Shown here one piece after another: positions 1-6,211 of a stretch of 8,254 nucleotides of DNA (the first letter of the stretch is position 1; each line of letters begins with the position of its first letter). A model generated the notes under the pieces. The model made no database searches, was not told the origin of the DNA, and saw only the letters and a list, made by a program, of their open reading frames with translations. Source of the DNA: an uncultured Rhodospirillales bacterium (GTDB lineage Bacteria; Pseudomonadota; Alphaproteobacteria; Acetobacterales; Acetobacteraceae); NCBI GenBank assembly GCA_903928045.1, contig CAIYPH010000618.1, positions 1 to 8,254 of the forward strand. The letters are read 5' to 3'. The translations under genes and the position numbers were made by a program.

Positions 1-1
1 G

Positions 2-1111
2 ATCCCCGAGCAGCAGCAGCGGCCAAAGGCGGCGCTGGAGATGGCCTCGGGCAGGCCGGGCTTCGACGTGCTGCAGATTGCGATGCACGTGCAGAAGCGC
101 CAGGTCGAGGCGGCGCACTGGATGGAGGACCTCAACCCCTACATCAAGGACGCGACGCTCACCAATCCCGAGTTCGACCTCGCCGATTTCTCAAAGCCCT
201 CGATGAATGTCGGCCAGGCCGCCGACGGCAAGATGACGGCGATCCCCTACAACCAGGATCTCTTCATCCTGTTCTACAACAAGGCGTTGTTCGCCGAGGC
301 CGGCTTCAGCGGCCCGCCGCAGACCTTCGACGAGCTGTACGCGATGGCGAAGAAGCTGACCGACCCCGCCAAGGGCGTCTACGGCTTCGTCGGCCGCGGC
401 CTGAAGAACGCCAACGTGGTGCTCTACGACACGTTCCTGCTCGGCTGGGACCAGGAGACCGTGACGGCGGACGGCAAAAAGCTGCTCACCGACAGCCCCA
501 AGGCGATCGAGGCGGCGCAGTTCTACCAAAAGCTGATGCGCGACTGCGGCCCGCCGGGCTCGGTCGGCTTCAACTGGAACGAGGCGCAGACCACCTTCAT
601 GCAGGGCCGCGCCGCGATGTGGCTCGACGGCATCGGCTTCTCCGCCCCGCTCCTCGATCCCGCCAAGTCGCGCGTAACGGACAAGGTCGGCTTCGCCGCG
701 GTGCCCAAAGGCCCCTTCGCGCACAACACCGCTACCTTCATCGATGGCATCGGCGTGCCTGCCGGCGCCAAGAACAAGAAGGCCGCCTGGTATTTCTGCC
801 AGTTCGCTGCCGGCAAGGACTCCATGAAGGAGATCCTGCGCGCCGGGGCCGGCACGCCGCCGCGCGCGTCGGCCTATAACGACCCGGCGGTGCTGGCCAA
901 CGCCAAGTTCCCCAAGGACTGGTTCGATGCCACGCTGACCAGCCTGCGCATCGCGCGCGCCGGCCTGCCGGTGATCGTGCCCGTCACCGAGTTCCGCGAC
1001 ACCATCGGCGTCGGCCTCACCAACATCGTCGGCGGCGCTGATGCGGCGACCGAGTTGAAAAAGGCCACCGAGGCGTTCCAGCCGATCCTCGACAAAGCCA
1101 ACGCCACCTGA
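2..1111 (+). CDS. ABC transporter sugar/polyol-binding protein, family 1 (5' truncated by window)
   Basis: This is the extracellular solute-binding subunit of a carbohydrate ABC importer; in a Gram-negative cell it would work in the periplasm, handing substrate to the membrane permeases. The frame is open from the first base, so the true start lies outside. The visible 369 residues lack a signal peptide, and family members usually run about 410-450 residues, so roughly 50-80 N-terminal residues are missing. Family 1 hallmarks are visible: an early PEQQQ..AALEMASGRPGFDV stretch, IPYNQDLFILFYNKALFAEAG (the conserved PYN..LFYNK block), TFDEL..MAKKLTDP, the MQGRAAMW motif of the second lobe, and a closing GVGLTNIVGGADAATELKKA segment typical of sugar-binding proteins. 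The first ATG, at 41, is internal and should not be taken as the start. The gene ends in TGA and is followed at once by an intrinsic terminator, so any permease or ATPase partners must be upstream or elsewhere. The substrate cannot be read from sequence. Confidence 0.9.
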   Translation: MPEQQQRPKAALEMASGRPGFDVLQIAMHVQKRQVEAAHWMEDLNPYIKDATLTNPEFDLADFSKPSMNVGQAADGKMTAIPYNQDLFILFYNKALFAEAGFSGPPQTFDELYAMAKKLTDPAKGVYGFVGRGLKNANVVLYDTFLLGWDQETVTADGKKLLTDSPKAIEAAQFYQKLMRDCGPPGSVGFNWNEAQTTFMQGRAAMWLDGIGFSAPLLDPAKSRVTDKVGFAAVPKGPFAHNTATFIDGIGVPAGAKNKKAAWYFCQFAAGKDSMKEILRAGAGTPPRASAYNDPAVLANAKFPKDWFDATLTSLRIARAGLPVIVPVTEFRDTIGVGLTNIVGGADAATELKKATEAFQPILDKANAT

Positions 1112-1124
1112 TCAGCCACTGAAG

Positions 1125-1163
1125 CGCCGCCGTCCCGGGGGAGCCCCGGGCGGCGGCGTTTTT
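1125..1163 (+). terminator. Intrinsic terminator of the sugar-binding protein gene
   Basis: The left arm 1125-1140 (CGCCGCCG, one bulged T at 1133, CCCGGGG) pairs with 1144-1158 (CCCCGGG, CGGCGGCG), giving 15 G-C pairs around a GAG loop. A run of five T (1159-1163) follows on the plus strand. It begins 13 nt after the stop codon. The hairpin also lies just beyond the serA stop on the opposite strand, but that side has no T run after the stem, so for serA it may only act as a 3'-end hairpin. Confidence 0.92.
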
Positions 1164-1167
1164 GTGT

Positions 1168-2754
1168 TCAGAAGTTGAGCGCGGTGGCCTGCATCACTAG
1201 CGGCAGGGTGCGCACCATCTCCAGCACGTCCTCCGGCACCTTCTCGTCCACCGAGACCATGCAGATCGCATCGCCCCCCTGATCGGCGCGGCCGAGATGG
1301 AAGGTGGCGATGTTGATGCCGGCACCGGCCAGTGTCGCGCCGAAGCGGCCGATGAAGCCGGGCTTGTCCTGGTTGGTGACGTAGAGCATGTGGCGCGCGA
1401 AATCCGCCTCCACCCGAATGCCCTTGATCTCCACGATGCGCGGCCGCGCACCGGCGAACAGCGTGCCGGAGAGGCTGCGCTCGCCCTGCTCGGTCGCCAC
1501 CGTCAGGCGCACCAGGGTCTGGTATTCGCTGGGCCGGTCATGCACCACGGTCGCGACGTCGATGCCGCGCTCGCGGGCGAGCACCGGGGCGTTGACCATG
1601 TTGGCGCCCTCGCTCATCGGCCCCATCAGCCCAGCCAGCACCGCGGCATCGAGCGGGCGATGGTTGAGCTTGGCGGCGAGGCCCTCGTATTCGATCGTCA
1701 CCCGCTTCAGCGTGCCGTCGCGGGACTGGGTGAGCTGCCCGGCCATGGAGCCGAGCAGGCGGCACAGCTCCATATAGGGCCGCAGCCGCGGCGCCTCCTC
1801 GGCGGTGACCGAGGGCATGTTGATGGCGTTGGAGACCGCGCCGGTGAGTAGGAAGTCGCTCATCTGCTCGGCCACCTGCAACGCCACATTCTCCTGCGCC
1901 TCGGCGGTGGCCGCGCCCAGATGCGGGGTGCAGACCACGTTATCGAGCCCGAACAGCGGGCTGTCGGTGGCGGGCTCGGTCTCGAACACATCGAGCGCGG
2001 CGCCGGCGACGTGGCCGGATTTCAGCGCATCCGCCAGCGCCGCCTCGTCCACCAAGCCGCCACGGGCGCAGTTGATGATGCGCACGCCCTTCTTGGTGCG
2101 CGCCAGCGCCTCACGGGAGAGGATGTTGCGGGTGGAGTCGGTCAGCGGCGTGTGCAGCGTGATGAGGTCGGCGCGCGCGATGAGGTCATCGAGCTCCACC
2201 TTCTCCACCCCGAGATCGAGCGCCCGCTTTTCCGTCAAATACGGATCGAAGGCGATCACCCGCATCTTCAGCCCCTGGGCGCGATCGGCGACGATGGAGC
2301 CGATATTGCCGCAGCCGATCAGCCCCAGCGTCTTGCCGGTGAGCTCGACGCCCATGAAGCGGTTCTTCTCCCACTTGCCGGCCTTGGTGGAGGCCGAGGC
2401 CTCCGGGATCTGCCGGGCAAGGGCGAACATCATGGCGATGGCGTGCTCGGCGGTGGTGATGGCGTTGCCGTAGGGCGTGTTCATCACCACCACGCCACGG
2501 GCGGTGGCGGATTTCACGTCCACATTGTCGACGCCGATACCGGCGCGGCCGACCACCTTGAGGTTCTCGGCGACCTCGAGCAACTCGCGCGTCACCTTGG
2601 TGGAGGAGCGCACCGCGAGCCCGTCATACTCCGCGATGATGGCGCGCAGATCAGCGGGCGAGAGCCCGGTCTTGACGTCCACCTCGATGCCGCGATTGCG
2701 GAAAATCTCGACGGCGGCGGGAGAAAGCTTGTCGGAAATCAGTACCTTGACCAT
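1168..2754 (-). CDS. serA: D-3-phosphoglycerate dehydrogenase, long form with ACT domain
   Basis: SerA oxidises 3-phosphoglycerate to 3-phosphohydroxypyruvate with NAD+, the first step of the phosphorylated serine pathway, in the cytoplasm. The 528-residue protein matches the long class (about 525-530 residues) best studied in Mycobacterium tuberculosis. Visible parts are the substrate domain (about 1-100 and 290-315), the Rossmann domain with G147-C-G149-N-I-G152 and the acidic D170 expected for NAD+, and the catalytic triad R231 (NCARGG), E260 (DVFETEP) and H278 (TPHLGA). An intervening allosteric domain (about 320-450) and a C-terminal ACT domain (about 455-528, MLYVTNQDKPGFIGRFG) follow; in this family the ACT domain senses serine. 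The ATG at 2754 is supported by GGAGGG (2762-2767), 7 nt upstream and lying inside the end of serC. Only 3 nt separate it from the serC stop, so the two are surely co-transcribed and probably translationally coupled. All catalytic residues are present. Identity is very secure. Confidence 0.97.
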   Translation of the reverse strand: MVKVLISDKLSPAAVEIFRNRGIEVDVKTGLSPADLRAIIAEYDGLAVRSSTKVTRELLEVAENLKVVGRAGIGVDNVDVKSATARGVVVMNTPYGNAITTAEHAIAMMFALARQIPEASASTKAGKWEKNRFMGVELTGKTLGLIGCGNIGSIVADRAQGLKMRVIAFDPYLTEKRALDLGVEKVELDDLIARADLITLHTPLTDSTRNILSREALARTKKGVRIINCARGGLVDEAALADALKSGHVAGAALDVFETEPATDSPLFGLDNVVCTPHLGAATAEAQENVALQVAEQMSDFLLTGAVSNAINMPSVTAEEAPRLRPYMELCRLLGSMAGQLTQSRDGTLKRVTIEYEGLAAKLNHRPLDAAVLAGLMGPMSEGANMVNAPVLARERGIDVATVVHDRPSEYQTLVRLTVATEQGERSLSGTLFAGARPRIVEIKGIRVEADFARHMLYVTNQDKPGFIGRFGATLAGAGINIATFHLGRADQGGDAICMVSVDEKVPEDVLEMVRTLPLVMQATALNF

Positions 2755-2757
2755 GGA

Positions 2758-3156
2758 TCAGCCCTCCGCCGTCACGGTTGCATAAGCCCAGTCGAGCCAG
2801 GGAAGCAGTGCGGCGACATCCGCGGGTTCCACGGTGGCGCCGGCCCAGATGCGCAGGCCCGGTGGCGCGTCGCGGTAGCCGCCGATATCGAAGGCGACGC
2901 CCTGCTTCTCAAGCAGCGCCGCCATTTTCTTGGCGACATCCGCCTGAAGCTCGGCCGCGAGCGTGGTGAAATTCAGGCAGATCGAGGTGCAGGAGCGCTG
3001 CGCCGGCACCTCGGCCAGAAAGCCCGCCCAATCGCTGGCGGCAACCCGGGCGGAGACCGCGGCGAGCGAGGCCTCGGAGCGCGCGATCATTCCCTTGAGG
3101 CCGCCGACGCTCTCGGCCCAGCGCAGCCCGTCCACCGCATCCTCGGCGCAGAGCAT
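2758..3156 (-). CDS. serC: C-terminal fragment of SerC (132 residues, possible restart)
   Basis: This frame opens with an ATG directly abutting the premature TAG (TAGATG) and ends 3 nt before serA. The methionine is expected to be a native residue of the full protein (SMLC), not a dedicated start. No good Shine-Dalgarno lies 5-10 nt upstream; the nearest purine-rich stretch (AAGGGCGAG) is about 18 nt away. Translation would need termination-reinitiation. It holds the small C-terminal domain with GLRIW near its residue 102. Confidence 0.4.
   Translation of the reverse strand: MLCAEDAVDGLRWAESVGGLKGMIARSEASLAAVSARVAASDWAGFLAEVPAQRSCTSICLNFTTLAAELQADVAKKMAALLEKQGVAFDIGGYRDAPPGLRIWAGATVEPADVAALLPWLDWAYATVTAEG
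2762..2767 (-). promoter_or_regulatory. Ribosome binding site of serA inside the serC 3' end
   Basis: GGAGGG on the minus strand, 7 nt before the serA ATG. It lies within the last codons of serC, so ribosomes finishing serC would expose or deliver initiation at serA. This matters here because ribosomes terminating at the premature serC stop at 3157-3159 would not reach this site unless they restart. Confidence 0.8.
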
Positions 3157-3159
3157 CTA
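3157..3159 (-). other. Premature amber stop codon within serC
   Basis: The plus strand reads cta, which is TAG in the serC frame, between CCC (Pro249) and ATG (Met251). A single base change at 3158 (t for g on the plus strand) would restore TCG serine. The next base is A. Confidence 0.9.
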
Positions 3160-3906
3160 GGGGGTGTTGATGGTCTCGCCCTTGAAGATGCCCTCGATCA
3201 GCTTGCCGCCGGAGGTGAGGCGGAATATCTTCGGCAGCGGCCACGCCGGCTTGTATGCCAGCAGGCGTTCAACGGCGCGCGGCGACAGCGCCAGCATGCC
3301 ATGCGCCGCCTCACCGCCCAGCGCCTTCTGCCAGGACCAGGTGACGACATCGAGCTTGTCCCAGGGCAACTCCATCGCAAACGCCGCCGAGGTGGCGTCG
3401 CAGATCACCAGCCCCTCGCGATCGGCGGCGATGAAGTCGGCGCTGTCATAGCGCACGCCGGAGGTGGTGCCGTTCCAGGCGAGCACCACGTCATGCGCCG
3501 GGTCGACCTGCGTGAGATCGGGCAACTGGCCATAAGGCGCGGTCAGCACGCGGGCGTCGGCGAGCTTCAACTGCTTCACCACGTCCGTCGCCCAGCCCTC
3601 GGAGAAGCTTTCATGGGCGAGGATATCGACGGGACGGGCCCCGAGCAGCGACCACAGGGCCATCTCCACCGCCCCGGTGTCGGACGCCGGCACGATGCCG
3701 AGGCGCCAGTCGGCGGGCATGCCGAGGAGGTCGCGCGAGCGGGTGATCACCTCATTGAGCCGCGCCTTGGGGGCGGCGGCCCGGTGGGAACGGCCGAGCA
3801 TGGCGCCGTTCAGCGCATCGAGCGTAAAGCCCGGTCGCTTGGCACAGGGGCCGGATGAGAAATTGGGGTTGAGCGGACGCAGGTTCGGCGTCACGGCGCT
3901 GGTCAT
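3157..3906 (-). CDS. serC: N-terminal fragment of SerC (249 residues, ends at premature TAG)
   Basis: This is the product expected without suppression. It keeps the large PLP-binding domain, including the Schiff-base lysine K194, but lacks the whole C-terminal small domain that closes over the substrate in fold-type I aminotransferases. It would probably be unstable or inactive alone. Confidence 0.55.
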   Translation of the reverse strand: MTSAVTPNLRPLNPNFSSGPCAKRPGFTLDALNGAMLGRSHRAAAPKARLNEVITRSRDLLGMPADWRLGIVPASDTGAVEMALWSLLGARPVDILAHESFSEGWATDVVKQLKLADARVLTAPYGQLPDLTQVDPAHDVVLAWNGTTSGVRYDSADFIAADREGLVICDATSAAFAMELPWDKLDVVTWSWQKALGGEAAHGMLALSPRAVERLLAYKPAWPLPKIFRLTSGGKLIEGIFKGETINTP

Positions 3907-3913
3907 CAGATGG

Positions 3914-3951
3914 TTCCCCTCGCAGAGAAATGGCGCCCCGGTGGGGGGGCG
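3914..3951 (-). promoter_or_regulatory. Candidate serC leader RNA (two hairpins, second covers the RBS)
   Basis: Within the 60-nt gap upstream of serC, the minus-strand RNA can form two hairpins. The first, 3951 to 3934, pairs CGCCCC with GGGGCG around a six-base loop. The second, 3930 to 3914, pairs the UUCUC side with GAGGGG around a UGC loop (three Watson-Crick pairs plus G-U pairs), so it would hide the Shine-Dalgarno GAGGGG (3916-3921). A conserved 'serC motif' with two stem-loops, the second overlapping the ribosome site, is known upstream of alphaproteobacterial serC-serA operons from comparative genomics. The match here rests on position, layout and remembered description, not on a covariance search. 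The first hairpin contains a run of seven C, a spot prone to sequence error. Confidence 0.5.
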
Positions 3952-3966
3952 TGGCCCGCCGCCCTG

Positions 3967-4485
3967 CTAACCCCTTTCCGCCGCCGATGCAACATCGTCA
4001 TCAGCGAGCAGCGCCCAGCGCTCATGGTCCCGCCAATCGCCGGCGATTTTCAGGTAGCGCGGCGAGAAACCTTCGAGCCGGAAGCCGAGGCGGCGCACCA
4101 GGGCGATGGAGGGGGCGTTGGCAGGCTGGATATTGGCCTCCAGCCGGTGCAGCCCCATCGGCCCGAAGGCCTCTGCGATCACCAGCCGGAGCCCCGCGGT
4201 CATCACCCCCCTGCCCCCGCCCACCCAGGCGTAGTAGCCGAGATAGGCGCTGAGGAAGGGGCCGCGGACGATCTCGTTGAGGTTGATCACCCCGGCGAGC
4301 CGTGCGCCCTCCTCCACAATGAAAGAGCGCCGCCGCCCGCCGGCGAGGCCGTCGAACCAGGTGCGAAATCCCGCGATGTCCTGGAACGGCTCCACCCAGG
4401 GCGCATGCAGCGCGCGGCAGGCGATATTGGCCGCCACCATCGCCTTGCCGTCATCCTTGCGCACGTCACGGATCGTCACGTTCAT
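3967..4485 (-). CDS. GNAT N-acetyltransferase, RimJ/RimL-like
   Basis: A cytoplasmic acetyl-CoA-dependent N-acetyltransferase of the Acetyltransf_3 group, 172 residues, the usual size. The order of motifs fits: an N-terminal IRDVRKDDGKAM strand-helix, SFIVEEGARLAGVINLNEI, the acetyl-CoA pyrophosphate loop V-G-G-G-R-G-V (about 88-94) followed by helix MTAGLRLVIAEAF, then LHRLEANIQPANAPSIALVRRLGFRLEG (about 112-139, motif B with N123 and the RLGF signature) and a closing WRDHERWAL (151-159). Such proteins acetylate ribosomal-protein N-termini, other proteins or small molecules; the substrate cannot be inferred. The ATG at 4485 overlaps the TGA of the upstream ATPase gene (ATGA), with AAAGG about 8 nt upstream inside that gene, so the two are translationally coupled. 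It ends 60 nt before serC. Confidence 0.88.
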   Translation of the reverse strand: MNVTIRDVRKDDGKAMVAANIACRALHAPWVEPFQDIAGFRTWFDGLAGGRRRSFIVEEGARLAGVINLNEIVRGPFLSAYLGYYAWVGGGRGVMTAGLRLVIAEAFGPMGLHRLEANIQPANAPSIALVRRLGFRLEGFSPRYLKIAGDWRDHERWALLADDDVASAAERG

Positions 4486-5288
4486 CCCAGCACCTTTCGC
4501 AAAACCGAGGCGGGGTCGGCCATGAAGGCGCGGGTGACGCGGACATGGTCAAGCTCGCCCCATTCGACCGGCCGCAGCTGCCCTTCCTCGGCCAGCATGA
4601 TCGCCGCACCAGGGAGCGCCATCAGAATGGGCGAATGGGTGGCGATGACGAACTGGCAGCCCTGGCTGACCCGCTCGGCGAGCAGCGCCATCAGCGCCAG
4701 CACCCGGCTGGGCGAAAGCGGCGTTTCCGGTTCGTCGAGGAAATAGAGCCCATTGGGCACCAGGCGGCGGCGCAACACGGCGAGGAAGGTTTCGCCGTGG
4801 GAGCGCCCATCGGGGTTCTCGCCATAGGCGGCCGCCAGCGCGCCGCGCTGCCCGCTCACCGCCCCCACCGCGAGGCGCCGCCCATATTCGCCGCGCACAG
4901 AACCGGCCAATTCGGCCGCATCCCCGGCGAGCCCGGCCATGTCATCGGTGACGCGCTGGGTGAAGCCGAACACGTCCTCGGCGCGCACGAATAGCCGGGT
5001 GCGGGCATGGCGGCGGCGGATGAACAGGAAGCCGGCGGCAAACTCCCGCGCAGCCACCAAGGTCGGGTCATGGGCGATCTGGTGCCGCCCGGCGGCCACC
5101 GCCGTCATCCCCGCGGCGATGCCTTCCAGCAAAGTGGACTTGCCCGAACCGTTCTCGCCGACCAGGAACGTCACCGGCGCATCGAACGCCACCTCATCGA
5201 GCCCCGCGATCAGCGGCACTGACCAGGGAAATGCGCGGGGATCGCGTGTATGCTCCGGCCTGCGGCGAATCGCGGAGAGAAACAGCAT
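4482..5288 (-). CDS. Stand-alone ABC/SMC-type AAA ATPase (COG3910-like)
   Basis: A soluble 268-residue nucleotide-binding protein with no membrane segment. Visible motifs are Walker A GENGSGKST (44-52) preceded by the strand VTFLV, a short signature-like RSHGE (162-166), Walker B LYFLDEPE (181-188, with D185 and E186) and the H-loop ATHSP (H218). The THSPILMALPGA ending and absence of a transmembrane partner point to the COG3910 'predicted ATPase' group, related to SMC/Rad50-like heads, not to a transporter. Cellular role unknown. The first possible start is the ATG at 5288: a stop lies only 6 nt upstream in frame (5295-5297), and the family's N-terminal strand (LFLSAIRRRPE) needs this start. 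No Shine-Dalgarno is visible upstream, so initiation may be leaderless or weak. Its ATG shares the palindrome CATG (5286-5289) with the divergent epimerase gene. A role in DNA metabolism or defence is possible but unsupported. Confidence 0.85.
   Translation of the reverse strand: MLFLSAIRRRPEHTRDPRAFPWSVPLIAGLDEVAFDAPVTFLVGENGSGKSTLLEGIAAGMTAVAAGRHQIAHDPTLVAAREFAAGFLFIRRRHARTRLFVRAEDVFGFTQRVTDDMAGLAGDAAELAGSVRGEYGRRLAVGAVSGQRGALAAAYGENPDGRSHGETFLAVLRRRLVPNGLYFLDEPETPLSPSRVLALMALLAERVSQGCQFVIATHSPILMALPGAAIMLAEEGQLRPVEWGELDHVRVTRAFMADPASVLRKVLG
5274..5279 (+). promoter_or_regulatory. Ribosome binding site of the aldose epimerase gene
   Basis: GGAGAG, 7 nt upstream of the ATG at 5287. It decides the epimerase start over the longer open frame that extends left to 4939, and it lies inside the N-terminal codons of the divergent ATPase gene. 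Confidence 0.75.
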
Positions 5289-6153
5289 GGACCATCATAG
5301 CATCAGCGGCGGCGGATTGACCGCCCGCATCCTGGCGGAGGGGGCGGAGCTGTGCTCCCTCGTGACCGAAGATGGCACCGAGCTGATCTGGCAGGCCCTG
5401 CCGGCCTGGCCGCGCCACTCGCCCATCCTGTTCCCCATCGTCGGCACGGTGAAGGACAACCACTACACGGTGGACGGGCAGAGCTACGAGTTGGAGCGGC
5501 ACGGCTTCGCCAAGTCCCGCCGTTATGACTGGGTGTCGCACGGCGCCGATCACTGCCGCCTCAGCATGCGCGATGACGCGGCGACGCGGGCGCAATACCC
5601 CTTCGCCTTCCGCTTCGATGTCGATTACCGGATCGGCGCCGAGGGGCTCGAGGTGACCTACACCATCACCAACACCGGCGATGTGATGCTGCCGGCCAGC
5701 ATGGGGGCGCACCCCGCCTTCAACTGGCCGATCAAGCCTGGCATCGCCAAGGAGGTGCACCGGCTGACCTTCTCGCGCGGCGAGCCGGCGCCGATCCGCC
5801 GGGTCAGCCCCGACGGGCTGCTGCGCCCGGAGCGCCTGCCGACGCCGATCCAGGGCCATGTGCTCGATCTGCACGAGGGCCTGTTCGCCGAGGACGCCAT
5901 CATCCTCGACCAGCCCGCCTCCTCCTCGCTGCGCTACTCCGCCCCGGGCGCGCCGACGCTGATGTTCGCCTGGGAGAACTTCCCCCAACTCGGCATCTGG
6001 ATGCGCCGCGGCGGTGATTTCCTCTGCCTGGAGCCGTGGCAGGGCATGTCGAGCCCCCATGATTTCGCGGGGGATTTCCGGGAGAAGCCGGGCCTGCTGC
6101 ATATCCCGCCCGGCGAATCCCTCTCCGCGATGCATCGGATGTCGGTGCTCTGA
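5287..6153 (+). CDS. Aldose 1-epimerase family protein (LacX/GalM-like)
   Basis: A cytoplasmic mutarotase-fold protein of 288 residues, normal for the LacX-like group; members interconvert alpha and beta anomers of aldoses or act on related sugars. Visible hallmarks are SPILFPIVG (45-53), RHGFAKS with H72, GAHPAFNWP with H142, and the LEPWQG block with E249, matching the two histidines and the catalytic glutamate of the family. No signal peptide is present. The ATG at 5287 is preferred because of GGAGAG 7 nt upstream and because the protein opens as relatives do, with a short strand leading into ARILAEGAELCSL; the frame continues upstream without similarity to the family. The gene is 58 nt upstream of the GH127-like gene on the same strand, probably one transcription unit, which fits a sugar-processing role. 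The true substrate is not readable from the sequence. Confidence 0.92.
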   Translation: MDHHSISGGGLTARILAEGAELCSLVTEDGTELIWQALPAWPRHSPILFPIVGTVKDNHYTVDGQSYELERHGFAKSRRYDWVSHGADHCRLSMRDDAATRAQYPFAFRFDVDYRIGAEGLEVTYTITNTGDVMLPASMGAHPAFNWPIKPGIAKEVHRLTFSRGEPAPIRRVSPDGLLRPERLPTPIQGHVLDLHEGLFAEDAIILDQPASSSLRYSAPGAPTLMFAWENFPQLGIWMRRGGDFLCLEPWQGMSSPHDFAGDFREKPGLLHIPPGESLSAMHRMSVL

Positions 6154-6196
6154 CGGTTGCCGCACGGGCCGGATTCCTGCACGCTCGGCGCGACGT

Positions 6197-6203
6197 GAGG
6201 GAG
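6197..6203 (+). promoter_or_regulatory. Ribosome binding site of the GH127-like gene
   Basis: GAGGGAG, 8 nt before the ATG at 6212. It fixes the start there and excludes the longer open frame beginning at 6014, which would overlap the epimerase gene by 140 nt. The rest of the 58-nt gap (6154-6211) shows no clear promoter or terminator. Confidence 0.8.
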
Positions 6204-6211
6204 TTCCGGCC

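Larger units (their letters stand above)
2758..3906 (-). pseudogene. serC: Phosphoserine aminotransferase interrupted by an in-frame TAG stop
   Basis: SerC is a PLP-dependent class V aminotransferase converting 3-phosphohydroxypyruvate and glutamate to phosphoserine and 2-oxoglutarate. Read through the internal stop, the gene is 382 residues, normal for the alphaproteobacterial ('Methanosarcina-type', TIGR01365-like) subgroup. The N-terminal part (1-249) has [14 protein letters not shown], the [13 protein letters not shown] block, [20 protein letters not shown] and the PLP lysine K194 in [14 protein letters not shown]. The C-terminal part (251-382) carries [19 protein letters not shown] and the [11 protein letters not shown] block with the probable carboxylate-binding arginine (R352). 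Codon 250 is TAG, in INTP-stop-MLC; from memory, relatives read INTPSMLC, so TCG to TAG is the simplest change. No frameshift is involved and both halves stay in one frame with normal conservation, arguing against old decay. The ATG at 3906 has GAGGGG (3916-3921) 9 nt upstream. Whether the gene is functionally dead cannot be told from sequence alone. Confidence 0.85.

Noticed and set aside
3157..3159. TAG in serC as a pyrrolysine or other recoded codon
   Set aside because: The position is expected to be serine in relatives, no recoding structure is evident, and pyrrolysine systems are rare in alphaproteobacteria. Simple nonsense mutation or error is likelier.
1921..3858. 645-codon open frame on the plus strand opposite serA and serC
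   Set aside because: Composition is that of a high-GC antisense shadow (runs of His, Gly, Arg, Asp), with no recognisable domain, and it covers two well-identified genes on the other strand.
3934..3951. GC hairpin as an intrinsic terminator for the acetyltransferase gene
   Set aside because: On the transcribed strand the stem is followed by CCATTTCTC with no proper U tract; it fits a leader hairpin better.
5249..5254. TATGCT as a -10 element for the epimerase gene
   Set aside because: No matching -35 element lies at about 17 nt spacing; a four-of-six match is expected by chance.
4939..5286. N-terminal extension of the epimerase frame
   Set aside because: The extension overlaps the conserved ATPase gene antisense, shows no family similarity, and the ATG at 5287 has its own Shine-Dalgarno.
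6014..6211. Longer start for the glycoside hydrolase
   Set aside because: The extra 66 residues are Arg/Cys/Ser-rich out-of-frame translation of the epimerase end; the ATG at 6212 has GAGGGAG at good spacing.
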